A DNA stretch of 15,869 nt. Origin: Baffinella frigidus (taxonomy: Eukaryota; Cryptophyceae; Cryptomonadales; Baffinellaceae). Location: NCBI GenBank assembly GCA_026770585.1, contig MU646941.1, positions 101,366 through 117,234 on the forward strand. Direction: 5' to 3'. Both the position numbers and the translations under genes were made by a program. The stretch's first letter is position 1, and each line of letters opens with the position of its first letter. The notes under the pieces were generated by a model, which saw nothing but the letters and a program-made list of their open reading frames with translations, did no database searches and had not been told where the DNA came from. Positions 10,290 to 14,685 of this stretch are shown in pieces.

Positions 10290-10761
10290 CGAGCGAGCGA
10301 GAGAGAGAGAGAGAGGGAGAGAGAGAGAGAGAGACCAGAGGCGCAGAAGATACTCGACGGAGAAGATCGCCGTGATCGCGGCGAGGGACACGTCGCGCCC
10401 GACGGCGAAGCCGACTGGCAATTGATCGTGGTCGAAGCTGTCCAGGACCACGATGAATAGACAGAGCACAATGCACGCGAGGAGGAAGCCCTCGAGCACC
10501 GCCCCCCATGCCCGCAGCCGCGGGCGCGTGTACTCCTCTTCCCTCTCCTTCACCTGAAGGCGCTGACCGGTCAGGATCCCACTGTGCAGGTCCGGGTGAA
10601 GCCCCGCCTGCAGGCGGGGGCTTCACCCAGAGCAGCTCGGCGACCGTCTCACGGGTGGCTGCCACCAGCCCCTGCCGATTCCTCTCGGTCCGCCCCGGCA
10701 GGAGGTCGTCCTCGAGCGATTCCACCGGCGGCATCTCGGAGCGGGCGAGGTCCGCCCGCAT
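234..10761 (-). CDS. Split voltage-gated K+-channel-like gene (S1 to S6 core), many exons, possibly decayed
   Basis: The islands between repeats, read right to left on the minus strand, encode all parts of a six-transmembrane voltage-gated channel subunit in the correct order: S1, S2, linker, S3, arginine-rich S4, S4-S5 linker, S5, pore helix, filter, S6. Joined, they give roughly 270 residues. Phase is preserved at E1/E2 (0), E2/E3 (2), E3/E4 (2), E5/E6 (2), E6/E7 (0), E7/E8 (1), E8/E9 (2), E9/E10 (1) and E10/E11 (1), which is unlikely by chance. Acceptors are AG|G except before E8. Donors are GT for most exons and GC after the filter; those after E3, E4 and E9 are not canonical. Such proteins form tetrameric membrane cation channels opened by voltage. 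Oddities are the GYQD filter, many duplicated exons, one inverted exon and two insertions. The C terminus after S6 is not seen. The homology is solid; that it is an expressed, intact gene is inference and could be wrong. Confidence 0.72.
383..426 (-). other. Possible further exon-like island between filter and S6
   Basis: The minus strand has TTGGCAG|GCTCCGG and, 33 bases on, CCCG|GTGGGG, with an open reading SGNDLLGAP in phase with the filter exon. It resembles E11 only weakly. It may be a decayed S6 exon copy or chance. Confidence 0.2.
669..701 (-). CDS. Channel exon E10, copy b: selectivity filter
   Basis: Same length, splice sites and peptide ([12 protein letters not shown]) as copy a. 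The coding differences are synonymous (GGA/GGG, CCC/CCG), which suggests constraint on the protein after duplication. It lies in the duplicated block 476-710. Only one copy fits a single channel, so the pair may be alternative exons. Confidence 0.65.
1013..1045 (-). CDS. Channel exon E10, copy a: selectivity filter
   Basis: A 33-nt exon from GCCAG|GC to GCAG|GCAAAC (a GC donor). It reads [12 protein letters not shown] with its neighbours, matching the canonical GYGDxYPKTxAGK except for glutamine at the third filter position (codon CAG). It lies at the end of a duplicated block (717-1060). Confidence 0.7.
1263..1291 (-). CDS. Channel exon E9: pore helix
   Basis: After AACCAG|G it reads, with the TG left over from E8, [10 protein letters not shown]. 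This aligns with WWxxVTMTTV of K+ channels, and the spacing to the filter GY is exact. SMQSV in place of TMTTV is unusual. The donor is unresolved: GTGG|CAGGC keeps the exact spacing but is not canonical, while GCAG|GCTAGC is a GC donor that would add one alanine. Confidence 0.6.
1548..1578 (-). CDS. Channel exon E8: approach to the pore helix
   Basis: A 31-nt exon from CTTTCTCGCAG|AG to CATGTG|GTAAACC. With the leftover G of E7 it reads [12 protein letters not shown]-x-x-IP-x-(A/S)-(M/F)-W is the standard entry to the pore helix in K+ channels. The donor GTAAACCC is itself a variant of the repeat filling the following intron. Confidence 0.7.
1889..1950 (-). CDS. Second S5 exon copy, 5' truncated
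   Basis: It reads [20 protein letters not shown] and ends with the donor CCCG|GTTGAACC. The first six codons and the AG acceptor of the intact copy are replaced by a TTTAGGG-like repeat, so it probably cannot be spliced in as it stands. Changes from the other copy (L to I, S to C) are conservative. Confidence 0.5.
2142..2220 (-). CDS. Channel exon E7: S5 (intact copy)
   Basis: A 79-nt exon from CACTAG|GTGACTG to CCCTG|GTTCAACC. It encodes [18 protein letters not shown] then SVEALDSP, a hydrophobic S5 followed by the acidic start of the extracellular turret, as in Kv channels. It joins E6 in phase 0 (DLL-VTVF) and E8 in phase 1, where G+AG forms glutamate. It is followed in sense by repeat-derived intron. 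Confidence 0.75.
2430..2820 (+). repeat. Two copies of an exon-like block on the plus strand (FYSVExCLxCPD)
   Basis: Blocks at 2436-2540 and 2713-2818 are homologous. On the plus strand each contains [14 protein letters not shown] or [14 protein letters not shown]. Many differences fall at third codon positions of this frame (AGC/AGT, GTG/GTC, TGC/TGT, CTT/CTG), suggesting a plus-strand coding ancestor. The peptide recalls an S2 end (FxVExLLxxxxCPD) or the end of the S5 exon ([11 protein letters not shown]); I cannot decide. Both lie opposite in direction to the main gene. Confidence 0.4.
2544..2582 (-). pseudogene. Truncated S5 exon copy
   Basis: It has the acceptor CACTAG|GTG and the first 13 codons ([13 protein letters not shown]), then diverges and meets a TAG. 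A 12-bp stub of the same exon start with its acceptor occurs at 2243-2254. Further fragments resembling GTGACxxTCTTCG lie at 2350-2368, 2443-2461 and 2718-2736. Confidence 0.5.
3106..3175 (-). CDS. Channel exon E6: end of S4 and S4-S5 linker
   Basis: A 70-nt exon from a pyrimidine-rich TTGTCTGCAG|G to CTCCTG|GTCGAACC. It encodes [18 protein letters not shown] then AQDLL, an amphipathic segment with R-AF-R-TL-R spacing that couples the sensor to the pore. It joins E5 in phase 2 and E7 in phase 0. Five other full or partial copies lie upstream at 3616-4540. Confidence 0.72.
3271..3505 (+). pseudogene. Inverted copy of the S3 exon, interrupted by a foldback insertion
   Basis: On the plus strand, opposite to the rest of the gene, this reads [20 protein letters not shown], collinear with E4 ([20 protein letters not shown]). 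It resumes after an insertion with the MQGTL-like end at 3482-3505. The insertion (3340-3481) has 11-bp terminal inverted repeats (GCACTGCCAGG) and a 9-bp flanking repeat GTCAATGCA at 3331 and 3482. The AG acceptor of E4 is not conserved. Confidence 0.5.
3616..3679 (-). CDS. Second copy of exon E6 with a two-codon deletion
   Basis: Bounded by CTGCAG|G and CCTG|GTTACC, it has 64 nt: the E6 sequence with an in-frame loss of six bases (the LR of TLRQV) and T to M later. Both splice sites and the phase are kept, so it could serve as an alternative exon. Equally it may be an unused duplicate. Confidence 0.5.
3738..3790 (-). pseudogene. Rearranged fragment of exon E6
   Basis: It reads [18 protein letters not shown]: the middle of the linker with an internal duplication of the FLTLR piece. 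It has no acceptor or donor and abuts a fragment resembling the S3 exon end (3706-3737). Confidence 0.4.
3828..3865 (-). pseudogene. Decayed copy of exon E6 (5' half)
   Basis: The acceptor TCTGCAG|G and LEG start are kept, but in-frame stops follow (TGA at the sixth codon). The rest has been replaced by CCCTAA-type repeat. Confidence 0.45.
4031..4540 (-). pseudogene. Copy of exon E6 split by a 434-bp insertion
   Basis: The 5' half (4540-4507) starts after CGCAG|G and reads [10 protein letters not shown]. The 3' half (4072-4031) resumes with [13 protein letters not shown]. The break is marked by the same seven bases, GCCGGAG on the plus strand, at 4066-4072 and 4507-4513. This looks like a target-site duplication around an insert that contains a foldback (4084-4252) and a copy of the R2 repeat. 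Confidence 0.5.
4084..4252. mobile_element. GATCTCATCCGGTCAGGT foldback, inside the split E6 copy
   Basis: 169 bp with perfect 18-bp terminal inverted repeats, and longer imperfect arms (ATTTAATTTAAATGCTCGG... GGGACCTCCCGAGCATTTAA). AAAATTACTACACA near the loop pairs with TGTGTGGTAATTTT. Confidence 0.8.
4546..4755. repeat. GGGTGTA-type tandem array
   Basis: A homogeneous run of GGGTGTA and GGGTGTG heptamers, a variant of the telomere-like unit, followed by TTTAGGG forms. Confidence 0.9.
4755..4787 (-). pseudogene. Partial copy of the S4 exon, last of the tandem set
   Basis: It reads [10 protein letters not shown] then CAG|GTTAACC. As in the other partial copies only the 3' half and the donor remain. 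Confidence 0.55.
4849..4879 (-). pseudogene. Partial copy of the S4 exon
   Basis: It reads [10 protein letters not shown] then the donor AG|GTTCAGG. The peptide is unchanged from E5 over this half but the 5' half and acceptor are replaced by a TGTAGAGTGT stretch shared with its neighbour copies. Confidence 0.55.
4951..4981 (-). pseudogene. Partial, mutated copy of the S4 exon
   Basis: It matches the 3' half of E5 including its donor (TTCAG|GTTCAGG) but reads [10 protein letters not shown], losing an arginine. It has no acceptor and no 5' half. It is part of a tandem unit of about 95 bp made of this fragment plus CCCTAAA-like repeats. Confidence 0.55.
5053..5118 (-). CDS. Channel exon E5: S4 voltage sensor (arginine-rich)
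   Basis: A 66-nt exon from CAAG|GTCGGGG to TTCAG|GTTCAGG. It encodes SGKSKSM followed by [14 protein letters not shown] and, with the next exon, R. Arginines recur every third residue (R-NV-R-LL-R), the gating-charge pattern of S4. The last AG plus the first G of E6 form an arginine codon. Three shortened copies follow at 4951, 4849 and 4755. Confidence 0.7.
5125..5465. repeat. TTTAGGG-type array (G-rich on plus)
   Basis: Degenerate TTTAGGG heptamers with GGGGGTTGGGGATT interruptions. Confidence 0.9.
5466..5748. other. Non-repeat stretch without a recognisable gene
   Basis: Unique-looking sequence. ATAAGTCCTCCTTC occurs twice (about 5519 and 5631). I see no conserved peptide or splice-bounded exon. 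Confidence 0.5.
5749..5967. repeat. TA/CTAT microsatellite
   Basis: Long runs of TA with CTAT and CT interruptions. The open frames through it (Tyr-Ile repeats) are translation of the microsatellite. Confidence 0.95.
5968..6426. other. Unassigned region with a repeat shared with 14570-14690
   Basis: It includes a 14-bp palindrome GGGTCACGTGACCC at about 6024 and a GGAGCCAAAATGGCTCC palindrome near 6039. Sequence at 6080-6180 (CACGGTGGACTxCG, TTTCATCAxAAGTCAAC) is found inverted at 14570-14680, so both belong to one dispersed family. No gene recognised. Confidence 0.5.
6427..6578. repeat. GA microsatellite flanked by 26-bp direct repeats
   Basis: AGAGAGATTGATAATTTATT at 6427 and its near-copy at 6553 (each running on to GCCAAA) bracket a (GA)n tract with AAAC interruptions. 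Downstream, TTTCGAAGGGxGGG...TCACCCGCCCT at 6400-6426 recurs at 6700-6728. Confidence 0.8.
6785..7340. repeat. Head-to-head telomere-like arrays forming a large inverted repeat
   Basis: G-rich repeats run to about 7045 and C-rich repeats start at about 7065. The arms share the same irregular unit (TTTAACGTTTAGGG on the left, CCCTAAACGTTAAA on the right), so this is a true inverted duplication. The centre is TTGAGGGCAA...TTGCCCTCAA. The centre sequence AATGAGCGCCGGTTGCCCTC recurs directly at about 7247. Confidence 0.8.
7366..7414. repeat. Hairpin next to the S3 exon
   Basis: Arms AGGGCACTCTCTCTTGCGTC (7366-7385) and its complement (7393-7414, two extra bases) with a 7-nt loop. It abuts or overlaps the 3' end of E4. 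Confidence 0.8.
7411..7479 (-). CDS. Channel exon E4: S3
   Basis: Preceded by TACCCAG, it reads SMNWFEGEG then [14 protein letters not shown]. The N-W-F-(D/E) motif followed by a hydrophobic helix is the usual S3 entry in voltage-gated channels. A second, inverted copy with the same structure lies at 3271-3333, which supports the frame. The 3' boundary is unclear: the sequence passes straight into the hairpin at 7366-7414 with no GT. An internal AAG|GTGAGG...ATGCAG could also be spliced as a tiny intron, which would delete the helix; I favour retention because the second copy lacks that donor. Confidence 0.55.
7505..7785. repeat. CCCTAAA-type array (C-rich on plus)
   Basis: Degenerate CCCTAAA, CCCTAACC and CCCTCAA units lying between the S3 exon and the linker mini-exons. 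Confidence 0.9.
7836..7862 (-). CDS. Channel exon E3, copy A: S2-S3 linker mini-exon
   Basis: A 27-nt exon preceded by a pyrimidine-rich CTCTCTCAG acceptor and encoding SCVECPEAR. Joined to E2 upstream (TG+G) and E4 downstream (AG+G) it reads [18 protein letters not shown], the expected spacing from S2 to the start of S3. It is the copy closest to E4. The donor AAG|GGGGG is non-canonical. Confidence 0.55.
7996..8022 (-). CDS. Channel exon E3, copy B: S2-S3 linker mini-exon
   Basis: A 27-nt exon preceded by CTCTCTCAG and encoding SCVEVPEAR. It differs from the other copies at the fifth residue (V against C and A). The acceptor is good; the 3' boundary AG|GGGGGGT is not canonical. It could be a mutually exclusive alternative exon or a passenger of the surrounding repeat unit. 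Confidence 0.5.
8217..8243 (-). CDS. Channel exon E3, copy C: S2-S3 linker mini-exon
   Basis: A 27-nt exon (CCCAG|G...AAG) encoding SCVEAPEAR when joined to E2 and E4. It is one of three copies with identical length and phase. Its acceptor CTCCCAG lies in the arm of a foldback (8114-8270), so the foldback arm supplies the intron 3' end. The 3' boundary is followed by a run of G (no GT), so the donor is unexplained. Confidence 0.5.
8331..8540. other. Unassigned stretch
   Basis: No conserved peptide, long inverted repeat or array seen; includes CGACCTTCCCC twice near 8366. Confidence 0.5.
8545..8847. repeat. Three perfect GGATATCC palindromes
   Basis: CCCCCCGGATATCCGGGGGG at 8545-8564, and CCCCGGATATCCGGGG at 8738-8753 and 8832-8847. 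The last two sit in a direct repeat (CAGCCCCGG... then AACGTGACCAA). Weaker relatives occur near 9131 and 9236. Confidence 0.8.
8641..8700. mobile_element. Half copy of the CCACACGAGGCTATCC foldback family
   Basis: CCACACAAGGCTATCCATGC followed by AATAAATGTCGATTGTAA matches the left half of the elements at 12855 and 14975. The right half is absent or replaced by the palindrome region. Confidence 0.5.
9333..9534. mobile_element. MITE-like foldback element, 202 bp (copy 1)
   Basis: Terminal inverted repeat of about 24 bp, CCACCAGCAACCCGTAGCAG, with its complement at the right end. The interior is homologous to the element at 9857 but in the opposite orientation. No coding capacity; presumably moved by a transposase elsewhere. 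Confidence 0.75.
9535..9856 (+). other. Spacer between the two elements, with a basic protein-like frame
   Basis: Plus-strand 9681-9788 reads [19 protein letters not shown] and onward to [10 protein letters not shown]. The regular basic residues recall a voltage-sensor helix or a basic amphipathic helix. There are no convincing splice sites and no second copy. TTAAGTCAA/TTGACTTAA inverted repeats occur near 9564 and 9637. Confidence 0.2.
9857..10061. mobile_element. MITE-like foldback element, 205 bp (copy 2, inverted)
   Basis: Same termini as copy 1. Interior landmarks (TATCCGGATC, TGGTATCTCCCGTCAGCAATT, CCTACxGTAGG) appear in reverse complement relative to copy 1, so the two copies face each other across about 320 bp. 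Confidence 0.75.
10244..10334. repeat. GA/GAGC microsatellite at the 5' end of the intron after E2
   Basis: A GA repeat with GAGC interruptions. In the gene's sense it is CT-rich and starts two bases after the E2 donor GT. Minus-strand Ser-Leu and plus-strand Arg-Glu frames here are repeat translation. Confidence 0.95.
10336..10553 (-). CDS. Channel exon E2: S1 and S2 of the voltage-sensor domain
   Basis: Seventy-two codons plus two bases, from CAG|GTGAAGG to CTCTG|GTCTC. After a charged stretch ([16 protein letters not shown]) comes a strongly hydrophobic S1 ([18 protein letters not shown]). A short extracellular loop with DHDQ follows, then S2 ([19 protein letters not shown]), whose [10 protein letters not shown] end with its conserved glutamate is typical of Kv-type sensors. 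The donor leads straight into a GA/CT microsatellite (10244-10334), so reading on gives only Ser-Leu repeats. The two leftover bases TG plus the first G of E3 rebuild the tryptophan. This is the longest and clearest coding segment in the window. Confidence 0.85.
10554..10626 (-). other. 73-nt intron with a 35-bp near-palindrome and a direct repeat at its ends
   Basis: On the minus strand the intron starts GTGAAG and the next exon also starts GTGAAG, so a 6-bp direct repeat brackets it. It ends CTTCAG. A near-perfect inverted repeat (10594-10628, one-base bulge, centre GCCTGCAGGC) fills its 5' half. Removing it joins the two open frames; reading through meets a frame change on one side and a TGA on the other. 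Inverted repeats plus a target-site-like duplication are hallmarks of DNA-transposon-derived introners, but here the palindrome covers only half the intron. Confidence 0.5.
10627..10761 (-). CDS. Channel exon E1: cytosolic N-terminal segment
   Basis: Forty-five codons read from an ATG at 10761 to a donor at TGG|GTGAAG. The peptide is charged and has no membrane segment (begins [10 protein letters not shown], ends ETVAELLW). It joins E2 in phase 0. The frame stays open upstream of this ATG to a possible acceptor (GACAG|GCAAG near 10787), so it may be an internal exon instead of the true start. Codons are GC-rich at third positions, as in E2. I do not recognise a named domain; the assignment rests on the splice fit to E2. 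Confidence 0.5.
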
Positions 10762-10820
10762 CGCTCTAGACCCTCCTCTTGCCTGTCTTTTTTAAAAAAC
10801 TGAACCGGAAGGACCTAAAA

Positions 10821-10862
10821 CTGAACCGATTTTGGTTCAGTGTCGCCTCTGCGAGGCGACAC
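10821..10862. repeat. Two adjacent hairpins
   Basis: CTGAACC/GGTTCAG (10821-10840) followed at once by GTGTCGCCTC-TGC-GAGGCGACAC (10840-10862). Function unknown. Confidence 0.7.
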
Positions 10863-10897
10863 GAGAGCAGAAGATGCTAGAGGGTCACCTGCCCAGA

Positions 10898-11100
10898 GTC
10901 ATATCACCAAGCATACAACTTATTATCACCAACACGGGTCATATATCACCCAGCATACAACGTGTACGAAGATAAACTTCGGGTGGCTGGTGAGTCATAT
11001 ATCACCCAGCATACAACGAGAGTCATATATCACCCAGCATAGAGTCATATATCACCCAGCATACAACGTGTACGAAGATAAACTTCGGGTGGCTGGTGGC
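10898..11100. repeat. Tandem repeat with core GTCATATATCACCCAGCATA
   Basis: Four good cores at 10938, 10994, 11022 and 11044 plus a degenerate one at 10898. Two are followed by CAACGTGTACGAAGATAAAC and TTCGGGTGGCTGG, giving a nested short and long unit. Confidence 0.85.
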
Positions 11101-12186
11101 AGACCACTCAGTGAGCTTCGAGGGTTTCGGATTTGAATTTGGCGCCGGATTCTGGAGTGTTACGTGACCAAATTTACATCAGAAAATCCTTAAAGTTAAT
11201 TATCTTTGGGGAAGTTGTCTTTTGTTGAGAGGTCCATGGTCCACCGTGTGGACCCTAGTACCCAGAGAGGTCTGCCAGAGGAGAGACAAGAGGGACCACA
11301 CGAGGCTACCCCCTCCACCTTTTTAAATGTCAATTGTTGGCAATGTGTGTTAATTTTTACATGTTTGGTCACGTGTTGCCCGCTTTAACCGGTCGACACG
11401 TGATCAACTGAATGCAAACGCTTATAATCGACCTTTAAAAGGGAGAGCTAAACGCGATCCGAAAGCAAAAAAATGCTTTTTATGCAGATCTTTTCTACGG
11501 AAAGGCGTGTCGTTGGGCCAAGTTGGGAGCATTTAAAACTTCAAGGACCTTCAGGGCTTATGTTGGGAGCTCGAAGAACCTAAAGGACCTAAAGGAGCCC
11601 TGCGACCATCGACGACGACGATCTACACGGAAAAGGGTGCGAGAAAAGGGGACTCGGTCGGACCCAAATGAGTGGTGCCGGGGAGCTCATCCGTAGATTG
11701 TTCCCATCTCCTCAAGAGCGAGTTGGGCGTGGCCTTCGATGTGAGTGTAATACAAAGCACCAAAGCGCCAAATTGGAACTTGAGAGGGGGGTGAAGCGAA
11801 CCAAAAGTTGACATTTTCAGTGAGAATAATTGGCTTTTGCCAGGAAAAAACATTTCCCCCCCCTGGACGGGCCCGCCTCGGGACCGATTTAACTCACCGC
11901 GAGCTATTTAACTGCCTGTTCCCCCACTCAACACTTTTTAGTACCAGGGGAGTTTTTCAAGGGCTACACCTTTGTACCGGGGATCAAAAAGTGTGGAATG
12001 GGGGATGAACATGGTTTAGGCTAAATCGACCGCTTAAGCACCCTCGAACTTGATCGATTTTCCGTCTGGAGCGATTCGAAATCGAACCGAATCGCCTAAA
12101 AAAACCAAAAACTGAAACTGTGATTTGGTCCACTCCGGGATCTCTTGTTCGTTCATACAAAAAGCTATGGCCAACGAGGTACTTGC
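11101..12186. other. Unassigned DNA with repeat fragments
   Basis: Contains a half copy of the CCACACGAGGCTA family (about 11296), two degenerate R2 fragments in reverse orientation (about 11450-11594, GATCCGAAAG... and TTGGGAGCTCGAAGAACC), and a GGTCCAC-GTGGACC hairpin at about 11235. Short open frames are present but nothing recognisable. Confidence 0.5.
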
Positions 12187-12293
12187 AGCCTGCGTATTAC
12201 CTACGGTAGGTAAGGGTGCTCCTATGACATTTGTTTTTGTTTGTCGTAGGAGCCCCCCTGCCTCCCGTAGGCAATCCGTAGGCTGTAACCACC
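12187..12293. mobile_element. Imperfect foldback element
   Basis: Arms of about 45 bp with mismatches (CAGCCTGCG...GTGCTCCTATGACA against TGTCGTAGGAGC...CGTAGGCTGT) around a T-rich loop. It includes ACCTACGGTAGGT. Confidence 0.55.
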
Positions 12294-12379
12294 TTGCTGG
12301 CGATAGCTTTCGGCATTATCGTGGCCCAATGATGGAGGCCCATGACCCGACGCTTTCTCCCGTCGTGCACAACGTGTTT

Positions 12380-12475
12380 CCTTAAGTGACCAACGGGCAA
12401 ATAATCGCCCGTGGAAGCCCTAGGCAGGTCCTAGGGCCCTACGGTAGGGCGTATGAGCCTACTGGTCACTTAAGG
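12380..12475. mobile_element. CCTTAAGTGACC foldback family, copy 1
   Basis: 12-bp terminal inverted repeats CCTTAAGTGACC/GGTCACTTAAGG and an interior CCCTACGGTAGGGC palindrome. The next foldback (12478) begins almost directly after it. Confidence 0.7.
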
Positions 12476-12477
12476 GA

Positions 12478-12597
12478 TAGAGGTACCTCGCTCATAAGAA
12501 ACCGCCACCCCTTAGGACTCTACAGTAAGACTATGCCTAGGGCCTTATGGTGGTCCTAGAGGGAGGGGCAGCTTCTTATGAGCGAGGTACCCCTGTA
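12478..12597. mobile_element. R1 foldback family (GGTACCTCGCTCATAAGAAA), copy 1
   Basis: About 120 bp, arms of about 30 bp, ending CTTATGAGCGAGGTACCCCT. The interior has CCTAGGGCC and CTACAGTA palindromic motifs common to the family. Confidence 0.8.
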
Positions 12598-12647
12598 GGG
12601 TGCGCATGACCTCTTGCTGGGTCCTCGACTCCGACGCTGTCAGCTGG

Positions 12648-12835
12648 CAACCTTTAGGTCCTTTAGGTTCTGAACCTTCTTCGAGCTCCCACCATAGGCG
12701 GACACCGGAGCTTGTTCTGTAGAAAGGCCATGCTTCCTTTCGGATCACATCAAGCCCCTCTGTACAGAGGATCGCGGCAGGAACCGGCTAAAGGGTATCC
12801 TCACCCAGGTTCAGGGGGGGAACTCCGACTCGAGA
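12648..12835 (+). repeat. R2 dispersed repeat, most complete copy
   Basis: Starts GGTCCTTTAGGTTCT, continues TTCGAGCTCCCACCATAGGC, TTGTTCTGTAGAAAGGCCAT, TCCTTTCGGATCACATCA and ends near GGAACTCCGACTCGAGA. Further copies: 4250-4328 and about 10091-10142 (both reverse), 11450-11594 (reverse, decayed), 14111-14184, 14917-14952 and 15146-15352. No terminal inverted repeats or coding frame found, so its class is unknown. Confidence 0.7.
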
Positions 12836-12854
12836 AGACGCGGCTCCGCGAGGA

Positions 12855-12994
12855 CCACACGAGGCTATCCATGCGAACAGATTTATAAGTTAATTATTGG
12901 ATTATTGCCCAGGAAACACGTTCGGAAACGTGATCATTTCCCCGCAAATTTTAAAATGTTGTTTTATTCTGTTCGCATGGATAGCCTCGTGTGG
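12855..12994. mobile_element. CCACACGAGGCTATCC foldback family, full copy 1
   Basis: 140 bp with perfect 26-bp terminal inverted repeats beginning CCACACGAGGCTATCCATGC. AT-rich interior. Confidence 0.85.
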
Positions 12995-13153
12995 GAGAGC
13001 ACCTCCTCTTTCCATCATACCTCCCTTCACCAACTCCTGACCGCTCTCTTGACCGAAATCGACTTAAAACGATTCGAAGACCTCGGTACAGACATGGCGG
13101 CCGCATGTATGCGAGACGTAAGGCAAGGCGTTCTCGACGTCCGGCCACCTGGC
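12995..13153 (+). other. Unassigned protein-like fragment 1
   Basis: Directly after the foldback at 12855-12994 the plus strand reads ESTSSFHHTSLHQLLTALL, TEIDLKRFEDLGTDMAAACM and RDVRQGVLDVRPPG, then stops (TAG). The composition is that of an ordinary helical protein, but I recognise no family and it has no clear start or acceptor. Confidence 0.2.
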
Positions 13154-13437
13154 TAGGCACCTTAGCACTCACGCGGGGGGCAGGCCGTACGCCGGCGTGC
13201 AGTTCGGGAGTGCTTGGTGGCCGTGCTTTGATCAATACTGGTCTCTGACACACGCTTTTCTTGGCAAACACACGTCGAGATCCTAGAGGTCTTTCCACTC
13301 CGCCTCTGTACCCGATCCGAGAAAGATGGTTCCAGTGAGAGGGGTCAACCTGGGTATCTCGAATGCAAGAACCCGCACGCACCCTCCCAGGGCCCTACTC
13401 TACGCCTAACCCAAGGATCCTACGGTGGCCTTACATG
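13154..13437. other. Unassigned stretch
   Basis: GC-rich sequence with short open frames on both strands; nothing recognised and no clear repeat structure. Confidence 0.4.
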
Positions 13438-13559
13438 TACATGGGGTTCCTCGCTCATAAGAAACCGACCCCCCCTAGGACCCTACAGTAGGACCATGCC
13501 TAGGGCCCTATGGGAGTCCTAGGGGGGTAGGCGTTTCTTATGAGCGAGGTACCCCTGTA
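13438..13559. mobile_element. R1 foldback family, copy 2
   Basis: 122 bp with TACATGGGGTTCCTCGCTC / GAGCGAGGTACCCCTGTA ends and the family interior GACCATGCCTAGGGCCCTAT. Confidence 0.85.
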
Positions 13560-13566
13560 CACGCCA

Positions 13567-13671
13567 TATTCGAAGGGATCGAGAGGCGCTGAAGGACCCT
13601 AGTGAGGAGGCTTTTATTGAACTTATGACGTCGGACCATAAACTTAAGGCGTCCAGAGAGGGCTCGAACTA
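13567..13671 (+). other. Unassigned protein-like fragment 2
   Basis: After R1 copy 2 the plus strand reads IRRDREALKDPSEEAFIELM then TSDHKLKASREGSN and a TAA. It may belong to the same disrupted gene as the fragments at 12995 and 14335. No family recognised. Confidence 0.2.
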
Positions 13672-13731
13672 AGTGCTTCTTAGACTCTACGATACTAAAT
13701 GTGCAAACGGACCTACCTAAGCGTCAGACCC

Positions 13732-13765
13732 TACAGGGGCACCTCGCTCATAAGAAAACGCTACG
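13732..13765. mobile_element. R1 family, left-end fragment
   Basis: TACAGGGGCACCTCGCTCAT and onward to AAAACGC matches the R1 left terminus. No right end follows before the next full copy at 13866. Confidence 0.7.
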
Positions 13766-13865
13766 CTTCTCTCGTGGGGCAAAGCGACGTGGGCCCAGAA
13801 GTACGCCTATCCCCCCAAACCACAAACCACACCTATCGGCCATTCGCCGCCACCCCTGTGTCCCC

Positions 13866-13986
13866 TACAGGGGTACCTCGCTCATAAGAAAACGCCTCCC
13901 CCGAGGACCCTACAGGAGAGCTATGCCTAGGGCCCTTTGGTGGTCCTAGGGGGGGTGCGTTTTCTTATGAGCGAGGTACCCCTGTA
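13866..13986. mobile_element. R1 foldback family, copy 3
   Basis: 121 bp with near-perfect arms TACAGGGGTACCTCGCTCAT... and its complement. It is followed shortly by a run of about 14 G at 14009-14022. Confidence 0.85.
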
Positions 13987-14089
13987 CAGCAGCCCTCTGC
14001 CTATTCCAGGGGGGGGGGGGGGCGATGGGTCTCTGGGAGGGTCACATGCGTTCCTTCCTGTATTCACCCCCAAGTAGATATCCAATCTC

Positions 14090-14334
14090 ATCCCGCCCGG
14101 CATTTGATTTAGGTCCTTTAGGTTCTTCGAGCACCCAACATAGGCGGAAATTGTTCTGTAGAAAGGCCACGATGTGATCCGAATGATTTAAATGCTTCGG
14201 AGGTCCCCGAATCAACGGAATTTACTACACAATTGGCCAAATCCAGTCACGTCCAGCCCTGGACGTGCAAACGTGTAGTAAATTTCGTACATTTGGGGAA
14301 CTCCACAGCGTTTAAATTAAATGCCTGGCGGGAT
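14090..14334. mobile_element. Relative of the 4084 foldback with an R2 fragment nested in its left arm
   Basis: Outer arms ATCCCGCCCGGCATTTGATT and its near-complement ending GCCTGGCGGGAT; inner arms GTCCCCGAATCAACGGAATT pairing near 14281. Between the left outer and inner arm lies R2 (14111-14184), so R2 inserted after the foldback. Confidence 0.65.
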
Positions 14335-14545
14335 AAAATCTGGGATGACTACGTCAGAGTTCCCCAGTCAGTTGGATTCCCCAACCTACCCACCTTGTCA
14401 GGTGAAAGTGGGTGGCGGGTCAGGAAGCCACTCGCTACTTTTCAGCAGGACCTGGCGAGAGAGGTGATGCACACATCCACGTTTGACATCTTTCAAGGGA
14501 ACGCTCTTGAATTCTCAAGTCAACCGCGACAGATCTGTCGCGGAT
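14335..14545 (+). other. Unassigned protein-like fragment 3
   Basis: After the nested foldback the plus strand reads KIWDDYVRVPQSVGFPNLPT, LSGESGWRVRKPLATFQQDL and AREVMHTSTFDIFQGNALEF, and stops at 14545 in a 20-bp palindrome (14524-14543). No family recognised; it could be a gene remnant between insertions. Confidence 0.2.
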
Positions 14546-14685
14546 AAGGCGTCAATTTCCCTCGATCATTCTGGCGGGGTCTCCGTGACCCAATTTGCAC
14601 CATCAAGGCCCTCACGTGAACTATCTCACAACAAGTTGACTTCTGATGAAACGTTCGCAGTCCACCGTGAGGAAGAAGCGTGCTC

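Noticed and set aside
10171-10761. One continuous 196-residue minus-strand protein
   Set aside because: It leaves the channel frame after E1 by reading through the palindromic intron and ends in GA-repeat Ser-Leu translation; only its first 45 codons fit the splice model.
10508-10795. Plus-strand frames opposite E1 and E2
   Set aside because: GC-rich antisense of the channel exons; no motif and no splice support.
10821-10862. Bacterial-type intrinsic terminator
   Set aside because: There is a hairpin pair but no trailing T run and no prokaryotic gene context.
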